Origin: Spiribacter salilacus
Lineage (GTDB): Bacteria; Pseudomonadota; Gammaproteobacteria; Nitrococcales; Nitrococcaceae
DNA length: 64,000 nucleotides
NCBI RefSeq assembly: GCF_009649225.1
Contig: NZ_WJPP01000004.1
Span: 248,001 to 312,000 of the forward strand
Direction: 5' to 3'
Shown here: positions 1 through 8,553 of the stretch, piece after piece
Numbering within the stretch: position 1 is the first letter of the stretch
Layout of the letters: the number at the start of each line of letters is the position of its first letter
Notes under the pieces: model-generated
Database searches by the model: none
Told to the model about the DNA's origin: nothing
The model's input: only the letters and a program-made list of their open reading frames with translations
Program-made: the position numbers and the translations under genes

Positions 1-1922
1 TTTATGCCAGCGTTTCCTTTGATAAAGAAAACCCACAGCAGCGGGCCGGCCTTTGGCGTTGGATTGAGGGGCTTGCTGCCTTGTTTGCGCTGCCAGCACT
101 TTATGCCTTGTTTCAAGTTTGGGTTTTTTGGCAAAGTCTGCAAGGCGGTGCCATGCGCATCGATCCGCTTTTAGAACAATGGCATTTTGGCGTGCCTTTG
201 CTTGTGGCAACCGGTGGCGGCATTCTTCTTGGCTGGATTACGCCGGGTACGCGGTCTCGCATTCTGGCTTCAGATGCAGTTTTAATGATTTGTGCGGTAG
301 CGGTTGCCGCGTATTTATTGGTTGTTTTTAACACCCCCCTCCGAATGAGCACGGGCACCTCCTTTGCGCCCGTTGGCATATCATTGGCAGCGATTGCCGG
401 TTGTGCCCTGATTATGGAACTCACGCGGCGGGTGACGGGTTTAGCGCTGGTCATCATTTCGCTGGTATTTTTGATATACGTCTTCTTTGGTCCCTATCTG
501 CCGGGCTTTTTGGGTTATCCCGGGCTATCTATTAATCGATTTTTTAGCCAGGTCTATACCGATGCGGGTGTGTTGGGGCCGACCACTGCGGTGAGCTCGA
601 CGTATATCATTTTATTTATCATTTTTGCCGCGTTTTTACAGGCCTCCAAAGTGGGCGAGTATTTTGTGAACTTTGCCTTTGCGGTGGCCGGACGTGCACG
701 CGGTGGGCCGGCTAAGGTGGCTATTTTTGCCTCTGGGCTGATGGGAATGATTAACGGGACCAGTGCCGGTAACGTGGTATCGACAGGCTCACTCACCATC
801 CCTTTAATGCGCAAAGTGGGTTATTCCAAGCAGTCTTCCGGTGCAATTGAGGCTGCCGCATCAACGGGCGGGCAGATTATGCCGCCAATTATGGGTGCTG
901 GCGCTTTTATCATGGCTGAAATTACCGGTATTCCGTATACCGAAATTGCGCTGGCCGCTGTTATTCCTGCAATTCTGTATTTCACGGCCGTTTATTTCAT
1001 GGTGGATTTTGAGGCTGCGCAGCTGGGCATGCGCGGCTTGAACGATGATGAGCTGCCTTTGCTTGGCCGCATGTTGCGCCAGGCCTATCTGTTTATTCCC
1101 ATCATCATTTTGATTGTGGCGCTGTTTGTGGGCTACTCAGTGATCCGTGCTGGCACACTCGCCATTATCTCGGCGGTGGTGGTCAGTTGGCTCACGCCCC
1201 ATGCGATGGGGCCAAAGCGCATTGGTAAGGCGCTGCGGCTGGGCGGTGAAATGTCGATTCAAATCATCGCCGTGTGCGCCTGCGCAGGCATTATCGTGGG
1301 GGTGATCTCGCTAACAGGAGTGGGTGGGCGTTTTTCCTCCTTACTCCTCGGGTTGGCCGAAGCCAGCCAGCTACTCGCGCTGGTGTTTGCGATGTTCATC
1401 TCAATCTTGCTGGGCATGGGGATGCCGACAACCGCGGCGTATGCGGTGGCAGCCTCCGTTGTAGCGCCAGGTTTAATACGACTGGGCATTGATCCGCTGA
1501 CTGCGCATTTCTTTGTGTTCTATTTTGCAGTGGTTTCTGCCATTACACCGCCTGTGGCACTCGCCTCTTATGCCGCGGCTGGGATATCGGGTGGTAATCC
1601 CATGTCGACATCGGTAGCCTCATTCCGTATTGGCATCGCTGCGTTTGTGGTGCCGTTTATGTTCTTCTACTCCAGTGCCTTGCTGGGTGATGCAGACTGG
1701 CTATTGGTGCTTCGCGCAGCCGTTACAGCCATCGCTGGTGTGTTTTTGCTCGCGGCTGCGGTGCAGGGGTGGTTTATTGGGCGCAACGCCGGTTGGGTGG
1801 TGCGACCGCTGCTGGGCGGCTCGGCATTAACACTGATTCAAGGCGGTTGGATTACCGATTTGGTTGGCCTTGGTATTTTGGCCGTCGCCGTCTTGCTGCA
1901 GTTAAGGAGAAAACAGGCTTAA
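1..1922 (+). CDS. TRAP transporter fused permease (DctQM-like, 4TM/12TM type), 5' end cut by window edge
   Basis: Integral inner-membrane permease of a tripartite ATP-independent periplasmic (TRAP) transporter, which imports organic acids or related solutes using an ion gradient and a periplasmic binding protein. The protein is almost wholly hydrophobic with many predicted membrane segments. It carries the DctM-type core around positions 740-1040, with a GTSAGNVVSTGSLTIPLM-like stretch followed by a Gly/Ala-rich ASTGGQIMPPIMGAGAF motif typical of the fused 4TM/12TM family. The frame is open to the first base. A TTG at 81 could start it, but the family usually has a longer N-terminus, so I take the gene as truncated by the window. 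The stop overlaps dsbB (TAATG). The binding protein gene is probably upstream, outside the window. The substrate cannot be read from the sequence. Confidence 0.9.
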   Translation, partial: YASVSFDKENPQQRAGLWRWIEGLAALFALPALYALFQVWVFWQSLQGGAMRIDPLLEQWHFGVPLLVATGGGILLGWITPGTRSRILASDAVLMICAVAVAAYLLVVFNTPLRMSTGTSFAPVGISLAAIAGCALIMELTRRVTGLALVIISLVFLIYVFFGPYLPGFLGYPGLSINRFFSQVYTDAGVLGPTTAVSSTYIILFIIFAAFLQASKVGEYFVNFAFAVAGRARGGPAKVAIFASGLMGMINGTSAGNVVSTGSLTIPLMRKVGYSKQSSGAIEAAASTGGQIMPPIMGAGAFIMAEITGIPYTEIALAAVIPAILYFTAVYFMVDFEAAQLGMRGLNDDELPLLGRMLRQAYLFIPIIILIVALFVGYSVIRAGTLAIISAVVVSWLTPHAMGPKRIGKALRLGGEMSIQIIAVCACAGIIVGVISLTGVGGRFSSLLLGLAEASQLLALVFAMFISILLGMGMPTTAAYAVAASVVAPGLIRLGIDPLTAHFFVFYFAVVSAITPPVALASYAAAGISGGNPMSTSVASFRIGIAAFVVPFMFFYSSALLGDADWLLVLRAAVTAIAGVFLLAAAVQGWFIGRNAGWVVRPLLGGSALTLIQGGWITDLVGLGILAVAVLLQLRRKQA

Positions 1923-2404
1923 TGCCCTCGGTACGTTTGTTGAATGCTGCGGCGGGTTTAGGCTGCTTGGCGCTTATTGCTTATGCGCTGATTTTGCAGT
2001 GGGTAGATGGCCTTGAGCCCTGCCCATTATGTATTTTTCAGCGTGTGTCGTTTGCGGTGATGGCGGTATTCTTTTTTCTAGGCGCAGCGCTGCCGGGAAG
2101 GTTAGCTGCGGCCGGTATTGGTCTGGCAGCGCTTAGTGGTGTGGGGTTGGCATGGCGCCACTTATGGTTGCAATCACTACCGCCCGACCAAGTGCCGGCC
2201 TGTGGGCCAGGGCTTGATTATATGCTGGGGACTTTTCCGCTCAGCGAGGTTTTTGCAATGGTGCTGTCAGGGTCTGGAGAGTGTGCTGAGATCGATTACG
2301 TATTTGGGTTGAGCATCCCGTTGTGGACGCTAATTGCCTTCGTGGTGATTGGCACTGTGGGCGTTTTCGCTAACCTTTCCAAGCGCGCATCTGCAGCCCG
2401 TTGA
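1922..2404 (+). CDS. dsbB: Disulfide bond formation protein B (DsbB)
   Basis: Inner-membrane quinone reductase that reoxidises periplasmic DsbA. The 160-residue product has four predicted membrane segments. The first periplasmic loop has the redox pair C34-P-L-C37 in an EPCPLCIFQR context, and the second loop has C94 and C121, which are the four cysteines needed for electron transfer to ubiquinone. The start is the ATG overlapping the stop of the TRAP permease, preceded by AAGGAGA about 12 bases upstream. The open frame extends further left, but that part lies inside the permease gene in another frame. The stop overlaps the start of the following helicase gene, so the three genes are probably co-transcribed. 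The link to a TRAP permease looks positional rather than functional. Confidence 0.94.
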   Translation: MPSVRLLNAAAGLGCLALIAYALILQWVDGLEPCPLCIFQRVSFAVMAVFFFLGAALPGRLAAAGIGLAALSGVGLAWRHLWLQSLPPDQVPACGPGLDYMLGTFPLSEVFAMVLSGSGECAEIDYVFGLSIPLWTLIAFVVIGTVGVFANLSKRASAAR

Positions 2405-4329
2405 TGCAAGATTCTAACTCGGCGCTTGAACAGCTGTTTGCCACTGATGGGCCATTAAGCACACGCCTCGAGCAGTTTTCTCCGCGCCATGAGCAAGTGG
2501 CGATGGCCAAAGCAGTTGCTGCGGCCGTCTTAAGCGATGAAACGCTTGTGGTGGAAGCGGGAACAGGGATCGGCAAAACGCTGGGTTATTTAATTCCAGT
2601 CTTACAACTGGGCAAGCGTGCGTTAATTTCTACGGGTACGCGAGCACTTCAAGATCAACTATTTCAACGGGATTTACCGCTGGCGGTTGCAGCGGTGGAT
2701 CAACCGATCAGGGCGGCGCTTCTGAAAGGGCGCGGCAACTACCTTTGTCATTACCGCCTAGAGCGTACGCTGGAAGCAGGCCGATTTGAGACCCGTCAAA
2801 CCGCTGATCTTCTACAAAGACTGCGTATTTGGGCCGGCCGCACGCACAGCGGCGATTTAGCAGACTTTCCTGATGAAGCCGTGCCGGGGCGGGTGCAACC
2901 CATGGTGACCTCAACGGCAGACAACTGCCTGAATCAGGATTGCCCCTTTTACAGTGACTGCTTTGTGATGAAGGCACGGCGCGAGGCGCAAGATGCGGAT
3001 GTGGTTGTGGTCAATCATCATCTGCTGATGGCAGATTGGGCGATTCGTGAAGGCGGATTTGGCGAGGTATTGCCGAGTGTCGATGTGCATGTGCTTGATG
3101 AAGCACATCAGCTGCCTGAAATTGCGGGGCGATTTTTTGGCATGGTGCTCTCGGGGCGACAGCTCTCCGATCTAGGGCGCGATGTGCGCTTGGAGCAGCT
3201 GCGTGAGGCCGGTGATGCCGGTCATCTGGCTGACTTGGCAAGCGAGTTGGAGCGGGCCAGCGCAGATTTACGTTTGGCGCTGGGTGATGACTGTCGAGAC
3301 GCATGGGCGCGCTTGCCGCGTGAGTCCAATGCGCCACAAGCAGCGCTTGATTTATTAGCGGTGATCTATGCATTAGTGCAGGCGCTTGAGCCACAGGCGC
3401 CGAGGGGCACCGGTTTGGAGTCTTGCTATCGCCGAATGCAGGCGGTGCATGCTGATTTGCAGCGGTTTTTGCATGGGGGAGATGCCGATGCTGATGCCGA
3501 TTATGTGCGTTGGGTAGAAACGGTAGGCACAGGCTATCGCTTACGGTTGACGCCCTTAGATGTTGCCGGGCCGTTTACGGCTGGTCGTGCCCGTAATCCG
3601 GGTTCTTGGATTTTTACCTCGGCAACCCTATCAGTACGTGATCAGTTTGATCACTTCACCAACCGTTTGGGCCTGCAGGATGCGCAGACCTGCCGCTTCG
3701 ATAGCCCCTTTGATTATCGGTCTAATGCTTTGCTGTATGTGCCGGACGGCATTCCTACGCCTAGTGAAGCGGGCTTTATTGATGCCTATTTAGACCGTGC
3801 ACTGGAGGTGCTAAAAATCAGCGGTGGGCGGGCGTTTATGTTGTTTACCAGCCATCGAGCGCTGCAAATGGCCGCTCAGCGGCTGCGCGCTGAGCGAGTG
3901 GAGCCGCTATTAGTTCAGGGCGATGCCAATCCGCAGCGGCTTTTGGATCAGTTTCGAGAACGGGGTAATGCCGTGCTATTGGGCACTCAGTCTTTTTGGG
4001 AAGGCGTTGATGTGCGCGGCCCTGCTTTATCTTGCGTCATGATCGATCGATTGCCGTTTGGATCGCCGGGAGATCCGGTTTTACAGGCACGAATCGATTG
4101 GTTTCGTGAGCAAGGCCGCAATCCGTTTGCTGATCTGCAGCTGCCTGATGCCGTCATTAGTCTGCGGCAGGGGGTGGGGCGGCTAATACGGGGGCCGGAA
4201 GATCGGGGGCTTTTAGTCGTGGGCGATCACCGCCTACTCACCAAAAGCTATGGGCGAGTCTTTCGCGAGAGCCTACCGCCGGTCCCGCTAACTCGGGATC
4301 CGGCGGCGGTTGCTGACTTTTTCTCGTGA
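2404..4329 (+). CDS. yoaA: YoaA-type ATP-dependent DNA helicase (DinG/XPD family)
   Basis: Superfamily 2 Fe-S helicase of the DinG/XPD group. E. coli YoaA (about 636 residues) aids replication-fork repair together with HolC. The product is about 641 residues, matching YoaA rather than the longer DinG. Visible motifs are Walker A in an EAGTGIGKTLGYL context, a VLDEAHQ DEAH box near residue 232, and a four-cysteine cluster (one Cys in NYLCHYRL, then C-x4-C-x5-C in DNCLNQDCPFYSDC) expected to hold a 4Fe-4S cluster. C-terminal motifs include GTQSFWEGVD and RQGVGRLIR. I prefer ATG at 2404 (TGATG overlap with dsbB) over TTG at 2401. No LexA box is visible upstream. Confidence 0.92.
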   Translation: MQDSNSALEQLFATDGPLSTRLEQFSPRHEQVAMAKAVAAAVLSDETLVVEAGTGIGKTLGYLIPVLQLGKRALISTGTRALQDQLFQRDLPLAVAAVDQPIRAALLKGRGNYLCHYRLERTLEAGRFETRQTADLLQRLRIWAGRTHSGDLADFPDEAVPGRVQPMVTSTADNCLNQDCPFYSDCFVMKARREAQDADVVVVNHHLLMADWAIREGGFGEVLPSVDVHVLDEAHQLPEIAGRFFGMVLSGRQLSDLGRDVRLEQLREAGDAGHLADLASELERASADLRLALGDDCRDAWARLPRESNAPQAALDLLAVIYALVQALEPQAPRGTGLESCYRRMQAVHADLQRFLHGGDADADADYVRWVETVGTGYRLRLTPLDVAGPFTAGRARNPGSWIFTSATLSVRDQFDHFTNRLGLQDAQTCRFDSPFDYRSNALLYVPDGIPTPSEAGFIDAYLDRALEVLKISGGRAFMLFTSHRALQMAAQRLRAERVEPLLVQGDANPQRLLDQFRERGNAVLLGTQSFWEGVDVRGPALSCVMIDRLPFGSPGDPVLQARIDWFREQGRNPFADLQLPDAVISLRQGVGRLIRGPEDRGLLVVGDHRLLTKSYGRVFRESLPPVPLTRDPAAVADFFS

Positions 4330-4341
4330 GCAGGTAGCCAG

Positions 4342-4731
4342 TTAGTCAGTAATCAGCTCGTAGGCACCGTCGCTATCATGCTTTTCTTGACCGGTAACCG
4401 GTGGATTAAACGCACAGATGAGGCGCATATCTTCGGTGCCGCCGCGCAAAATATGCCGATCATGCTGATCGAGCGCATATAAAATGCCATCGTGTAGGGA
4501 GTGCACATCGCCAGTGGCGAGATCTTCGATGCTGCCATTGCCGGCAACGCAGTAAACCGCCTCAAGATGGTACTTATACCAAAGTGTCATTTCTGCGCCG
4601 GCAGGAATAATGGTTTCGTGAAACGAAAAGCCCATGCCATCGCTTTTGAGTAAAAGGCGGCGGCTTGTCCAGCCAGGGCCTTCAACCTCTCTTTCTGATC
4701 CAATAATGTCTTTAACGTCAACAACCTTCAT
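4342..4731 (-). CDS. ectC: L-ectoine synthase (EctC)
   Basis: Cupin-fold cyclase that converts N-gamma-acetyl-diaminobutyrate into the osmoprotectant ectoine in the cytoplasm. The 129 residues match the family length. The N-terminus [18 protein letters not shown], the [22 protein letters not shown] region, the metal-site [13 protein letters not shown] segment and the [11 protein letters not shown] segment near the C-terminus are all characteristic. It lies 28 bases downstream of ectA on the same strand. In the usual operon ectB (diaminobutyrate aminotransferase) sits between them, but here it is absent. Its convergent neighbour, the helicase gene, ends 12 bases away. Identification is secure. 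What is uncertain is where EctB activity comes from. Confidence 0.96.
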   Translation of the reverse strand: MKVVDVKDIIGSEREVEGPGWTSRRLLLKSDGMGFSFHETIIPAGAEMTLWYKYHLEAVYCVAGNGSIEDLATGDVHSLHDGILYALDQHDRHILRGGTEDMRLICAFNPPVTGQEKHDSDGAYELITD

Positions 4732-4759
4732 CTCTTTTCCTTTATGGTTTTATGGTGAT

Positions 4760-5302
4760 TTAGAGTGCCAACTGATTCAGGGCATCGGGTCTGAACGGCC
4801 CAATGCTAAACAGTTCTTCTGGCTCATGGGTTGGCTCGGGAAAATCTTCGCTAGCGAATAATGGAGAAACACGGCAATCCACATCTAACTCGCGGGCAAT
4901 TGCCTCAAAAAGCCCACGGGATGCGGCATTATCAGGGCTAATTGTGGTCTCAAGAATACTGGCACGATCGGCGCCGGGTTGGCGCAGAAAACCGGCAACT
5001 AGCTGTTTGCCCAGGCCTTGGCCCTGAAAGTCTGGGTGAATGGCAACTTGCCAGAGAAAAATGACCTCGGGATAGCGTGGTCGTCGGTAACCGGTGGCAA
5101 AACCGACAATCACGCCGTCTTGCTCGGCGACCACACAGGTGTCTGCAAAATCGCGCGCGAGTAACAGGTATAAATAGCCTGAGTTTAAATCAAGAGTTCC
5201 GGTATCATGCGCCAGCTGCCATAAGGCGCTGCCCTCCTCAGGGCGAGGGGCGCGTAGCCGAATACCGGCATCGAGTATATCTTCGCTGTTAGTAGGCGTC
5301 AT
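4760..5302 (-). CDS. ectA: L-2,4-diaminobutyrate N-gamma-acetyltransferase (EctA)
   Basis: GNAT-family acetyltransferase for the second step of ectoine synthesis, acetyl-CoA plus 2,4-diaminobutyrate to N-gamma-acetyl-diaminobutyrate. The 180 residues include IRLRAPRPEEGSALWQLAHD near the N-terminus, the LNSGYLYLLLARDF segment typical of EctA, and GNAT motif A around residues 85-101 (VAIHPDFQGQGLGKQL). The ATG at 5302 is 36 bases from the divergently oriented MFS gene, so the promoter must lie in or close to that short spacer. It is followed directly by ectC. The absence of ectB from this operon is unusual and is listed as a finding. Confidence 0.95.
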   Translation of the reverse strand: MTPTNSEDILDAGIRLRAPRPEEGSALWQLAHDTGTLDLNSGYLYLLLARDFADTCVVAEQDGVIVGFATGYRRPRYPEVIFLWQVAIHPDFQGQGLGKQLVAGFLRQPGADRASILETTISPDNAASRGLFEAIARELDVDCRVSPLFASEDFPEPTHEPEELFSIGPFRPDALNQLAL

Positions 5303-5338
5303 ACACTAGATCATAGCAAACTAGACGAGTTGATCATC

Positions 5339-6628
5339 ATGTTGCGAACACTCTCTCCGTTTATTGCGTTGTTCGTGTCATTCGGGCTGCTGCTTACCGG
5401 CGGCGGCCTGCTGACAACGCTGGTCGGTGTTCGCATGTCTGAAGAGGCCTTCCCTATCGAGTTAATCGGTGTGGTAGCAGCTTGTTATTCCGTGGGTTTT
5501 GTCATCGCAACCCGCGTTTGCGCAGGTATCATTGCGCGCGTCGGTCACATTCGTAGTTTTGCTGCTTTTGCCGCATCAGCGGCAATTAGCACGTTGGCCT
5601 ATCCCATGCTGATTGAGCCCTGGTTATGGGCATTGATGCGACTGACCTATGGGTTTAGCTTGGCCGGTTTATATATGGTCACAGAGAGTTGGCTGAACGA
5701 TAGAACGCCAACGGATCGGCGTGGCCAAGTGCTTGGTGTGTATAGCATCGTCGCGTATGTTGGGTTGGGTGGCGGGCAGTTTTTGCTGCTGCTGGGTCGC
5801 CCGGGCGGTTTTGAATTATTTAGTTTGGCGGCCATGTTGATTGCCGCTGCGGTAGTGCCGGTAACCATCACGCGCATTACCTCACCTGAGCTTCCACAAA
5901 TTGAACCCATCTCTTTGCGACGCGTGTTAGAGGCCTCGCCCCTTGGGTTGATGGGCTCGGCGCTGTCCGGTGTGATTGCCGGCGCGTTTTTAAGCTTAGC
6001 GCCTGTCTTTGCGCGAGATTCCGGATTTTCTGACACCGGCATCGCCTTATTGATGGGAATGAGCATTTTGGGCGGTTTTATGCTGCAGTGGCCGATTGGC
6101 CATTTATCCGATCGGTTTGATCGACGGCTTGTGATGATGTTTGTCAGCTTTGCGGTAACTGGGTCTAGCCTTGCCATTATTGCCGCAACAGGCGAGAGCG
6201 ATATTTTAGTGATTGGGTTTGCCATTTTATGGGGTGGTTTGGCCTTTACGCTGTATCCGATTGCCGTGTCGTTGGTGAATGACTTTATGGACTCAAGTCA
6301 GATGTTAGGCGCAAGCGCTGCATTATTGCTGGTGCATGGTCTTGGGATGATTTTGGGGCCGCTGATGGCAACGCAGCTCATGCTATTGTTGGGGCCTGAT
6401 GGTTTGTTTTGGACGCTGGCGGCAACGGCGTTGTTGCTGGCATTGTTTGCTTGGTATCGGCGTCAGTTTGGGCCGCCTATCCCGGTGGGCGAACCATCCA
6501 CCTATCGGGTGGTGCCTCGCGAGGGTGTCTACTCAGGTGGATTGGATCCGCGGTATGAAGAAATACAGTTGGAGCTGGATTTTGAATCCGAACCCATCGT
6601 AGTCGAAGAGCCAGAGGTGGAACCATGA
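5339..6628 (+). CDS. MFS transporter (YcaD-like)
   Basis: Major facilitator superfamily permease with about 12 hydrophobic segments over roughly 429 residues, followed by an acidic tail (many Glu residues in the last 40). The region around residues 115-135 (ESWLNDRTPTDRRGQVLG) is the loop signature seen in E. coli YcaD and related carriers of unknown substrate. A second loop, HLSDRFDRR, is the typical MFS motif between TM8 and TM9. I prefer ATG at 5339, which has GACGAG about 10 bases upstream. A TTG nine bases earlier is the alternative. The stop overlaps tsaB (ATGA). It heads a run of six tightly packed genes ending at the photolyase gene. Substrate unknown. Confidence 0.88.
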   Translation: MLRTLSPFIALFVSFGLLLTGGGLLTTLVGVRMSEEAFPIELIGVVAACYSVGFVIATRVCAGIIARVGHIRSFAAFAASAAISTLAYPMLIEPWLWALMRLTYGFSLAGLYMVTESWLNDRTPTDRRGQVLGVYSIVAYVGLGGGQFLLLLGRPGGFELFSLAAMLIAAAVVPVTITRITSPELPQIEPISLRRVLEASPLGLMGSALSGVIAGAFLSLAPVFARDSGFSDTGIALLMGMSILGGFMLQWPIGHLSDRFDRRLVMMFVSFAVTGSSLAIIAATGESDILVIGFAILWGGLAFTLYPIAVSLVNDFMDSSQMLGASAALLLVHGLGMILGPLMATQLMLLLGPDGLFWTLAATALLLALFAWYRRQFGPPIPVGEPSTYRVVPREGVYSGGLDPRYEEIQLELDFESEPIVVEEPEVEP

Positions 6629-7326
6629 CGGTAGGGCCGGTCATTATTGCGCTAGATGCTAGCGCGCAACATTGCTCTGCGGCGCTGTTATCTAAAGGAC
6701 AGATCCGGGGCTATAAGCAGACCCAAGCCCGCGGGCACGACAGTTTGTTGCTTGGCTGGGTAGAAGCATTGCTTGCCGAAGCCGAGCTCTCACGCTCGGC
6801 AGTAGATGCCTTTGCGTTTGCGCAGGGCCCAGGCAGTTTTACCGGCGTGCGCATTGCTAGCGGCGTCACTCAAGGTTTGGCTTTTGGGCTTGATCGTCCG
6901 GTTATCGGTCTGTCCAGCCTTCAGCTACTGGCTGAACAGGCAGCGGCGGCCAGCCCTGATGCAGAAGGCTTGATTGTTAGTTTGCTGGATGCCCGAATGG
7001 GCGAGATTTATGGCGGTGTATTTTCCCGCATGATGACAGGTGATGTGCGCACACAGCCGGTTGGCCAAGAGTGGTTGGGCACCCCACAGATCAGCGATCT
7101 GCCAACATCGCCATGGTTAGGGGTAGGCGAGGGTTTTTCCGCGTATCCCGAATTGCAGGCTGAATCGCAACGCATTGCCCCTGGTTTGTTTGACGCATTG
7201 CCCGATGCTCGTTTTGGCCTGCAAGTTGCAGCCAGTCGATATCAGAGCGGTCAGCTGGAGCCTGCTCACCAAGCGCAGCCAATTTATTTGCGGAATCAAG
7301 TGGCAAAAAAGGCAGGTGGGCTGTGA
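6625..7326 (+). CDS. tsaB: tRNA threonylcarbamoyladenosine biosynthesis protein TsaB
   Basis: Partner of TsaD, TsaE and TsaC in making the t6A modification next to the anticodon of ANN-decoding tRNAs. TsaB is a catalytically inactive ASKHA-fold protein that scaffolds TsaD. The 233 residues begin with the family strand IIALDASAQHCSAALL and contain the AFAQGPGSFTGVRIASGVTQGLAFG segment that is diagnostic of TsaB. The ATG overlaps the stop of the MFS gene by four bases, and its own stop overlaps the GTG of the next gene. The position between a transporter and a Fur-family regulator suggests shared transcription rather than shared function. Confidence 0.94.
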   Translation: MTVGPVIIALDASAQHCSAALLSKGQIRGYKQTQARGHDSLLLGWVEALLAEAELSRSAVDAFAFAQGPGSFTGVRIASGVTQGLAFGLDRPVIGLSSLQLLAEQAAAASPDAEGLIVSLLDARMGEIYGGVFSRMMTGDVRTQPVGQEWLGTPQISDLPTSPWLGVGEGFSAYPELQAESQRIAPGLFDALPDARFGLQVAASRYQSGQLEPAHQAQPIYLRNQVAKKAGGL

Positions 7327-7817
7327 GCAAATCTAAAGGGGTGGTAAGCCGATTCCCTGAATCTGGGCATGATCATGCCAGTTGTGTTGTTGAGGCAGTT
7401 GCGCGAGCTAAACGCATTTGCGCCGCTCGCGGGCGGCGCTGGACGCCTTTGCGGCAGCGCGTTCTTGAGCTGGTGTGGCAAAGTCATCAACCCGTTAAGG
7501 CCTATGAGCTGCTTGAGCAACTGCGCGTAGAGGGCCAAGCCAGCGCAGCCCCGCCTACGGTGTATCGCACCCTAGATTTTTTGTTGGCTGAGGGATTAGT
7601 ACATCGGCTTGCCTCCATGAATGCCTTTGTCGGTTGTGCTAGCCCAGATCATCGCCATGCCGGTCAGTTTTTGATTTGTGGTCAGTGTCATGCGGTTGCT
7701 GAACTGGATGATGCCGATGTCACTCGCTTATTGGATGATCGAGCGAAGGCACTGGGTTTTACACTGACCGATCAAACTATCGAGCTAGAAGGGGTATGTC
7801 CGCGCTGTGGCGAATAG
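7323..7817 (+). CDS. zur: Fur-family transcriptional regulator, Zur-like
   Basis: Metal-responsive repressor of about 164 residues. The N-terminal winged helix carries RGRRWTPLRQRVLELVWQ and TVYRTLDFLLAEGLVHRL, the usual Fur-family DNA-binding elements. The C-terminal part has two CxxC pairs (CGQCHAV and CPRCGE) that hold the structural zinc, and an N-terminal His/Cys-containing extension. The pattern HRLASMNAFVGC...HAGQFLICGQC resembles Zur (zinc uptake regulator) more than Fur. GTG start within the tsaB stop (GTGA). No zinc uptake genes are adjacent, so its targets lie elsewhere. Zur is the likely subgroup, but this rests on motif resemblance only. Confidence 0.85.
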   Translation: MSKSKGVVSRFPESGHDHASCVVEAVARAKRICAARGRRWTPLRQRVLELVWQSHQPVKAYELLEQLRVEGQASAAPPTVYRTLDFLLAEGLVHRLASMNAFVGCASPDHRHAGQFLICGQCHAVAELDDADVTRLLDDRAKALGFTLTDQTIELEGVCPRCGE

Positions 7818-8550
7818 TGTTGATCCTGAAGAAATGGCCCACTATGAGAAGCTGGCGGCGTTGTGGTGGGACCCCACGGGGCCATTTTGGCCATTACATG
7901 GCCTTAATATTTTTCGGGTCGCTTACCTACGTCAACACCTTCTAGAGCACTTTGCTTTAACTGATGGGCCACAGCCACTGAAGGAGCTGCGTGTATTAGA
8001 TATCGGTTGTGGTGGCGGGATCTTAAGTGAGTCTATGGCACAGTTAGGTGCAACCGTTTGCGGTATTGATCCGTTGCCCCGAAACATTGCCATTGCGCAG
8101 GGTCATGCTGAGCAATCGGGTTTAAAAATAGACTATCGCTGCGAAACAGTAGAGCAGCATGTGTTGAGTGCAACGCCCTATGATGTCGTGCTGAACATGG
8201 AAGTGGTGGAGCATGTTGAAGGGGTTGATGATTTTTTGCGCACGTGTGCCGATTTGGTAAGACCAGACGGCGCAATGTTTGTTGCTACGATAAACCGCAC
8301 GTTATGGGCGGGGTTTACGGCAATCTTTGCCGCGGAAAATATCCTGCGTTGGTTGCCTCGTGGCACGCATCAGTATCGCAAATTGCGCCGCCCCGAAGAG
8401 GTTATTACCCCGCTTGAGGCGAAAGGGCTGGCTGTGGTGCGCCGCACGGGGGTGGCTGTTAGCCCGATTACCCGGCGTTTTCGATTTACCCGGAGTATGG
8501 CGGTAAATTATATGTTGATGGCGGTGCGTCCGGCGCCAGTAGAGGGGTAG
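7807..8550 (+). CDS. ubiG: Ubiquinone biosynthesis O-methyltransferase UbiG
   Basis: SAM-dependent methyltransferase that performs both O-methylations of ubiquinone synthesis. The N-terminal segment (VDPEEMAHYEKLAALWWD... followed by LHGLNIFRVAYL) is the UbiG signature, and the SAM motif I is LRVLDIGCGGGILSE, with motif post-I GIDPLPRN and motif II LNMEVVEHVE. About 247 residues, as usual. The chosen GTG overlaps the end of the Zur gene by 11 bases. A purine-rich AGAAGGGG sits about 13 bases upstream. It points to an aerobic ubiquinone-using respiratory chain. Confidence 0.94.
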   Translation: MANSVDPEEMAHYEKLAALWWDPTGPFWPLHGLNIFRVAYLRQHLLEHFALTDGPQPLKELRVLDIGCGGGILSESMAQLGATVCGIDPLPRNIAIAQGHAEQSGLKIDYRCETVEQHVLSATPYDVVLNMEVVEHVEGVDDFLRTCADLVRPDGAMFVATINRTLWAGFTAIFAAENILRWLPRGTHQYRKLRRPEEVITPLEAKGLAVVRRTGVAVSPITRRFRFTRSMAVNYMLMAVRPAPVEG

Positions 8551-8553
8551 GTG

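Noticed and set aside
5647-6225. 192-codon minus-strand frame opposite the MFS transporter
   Set aside because: No start signal, no similarity; the plus strand clearly encodes conserved membrane segments.
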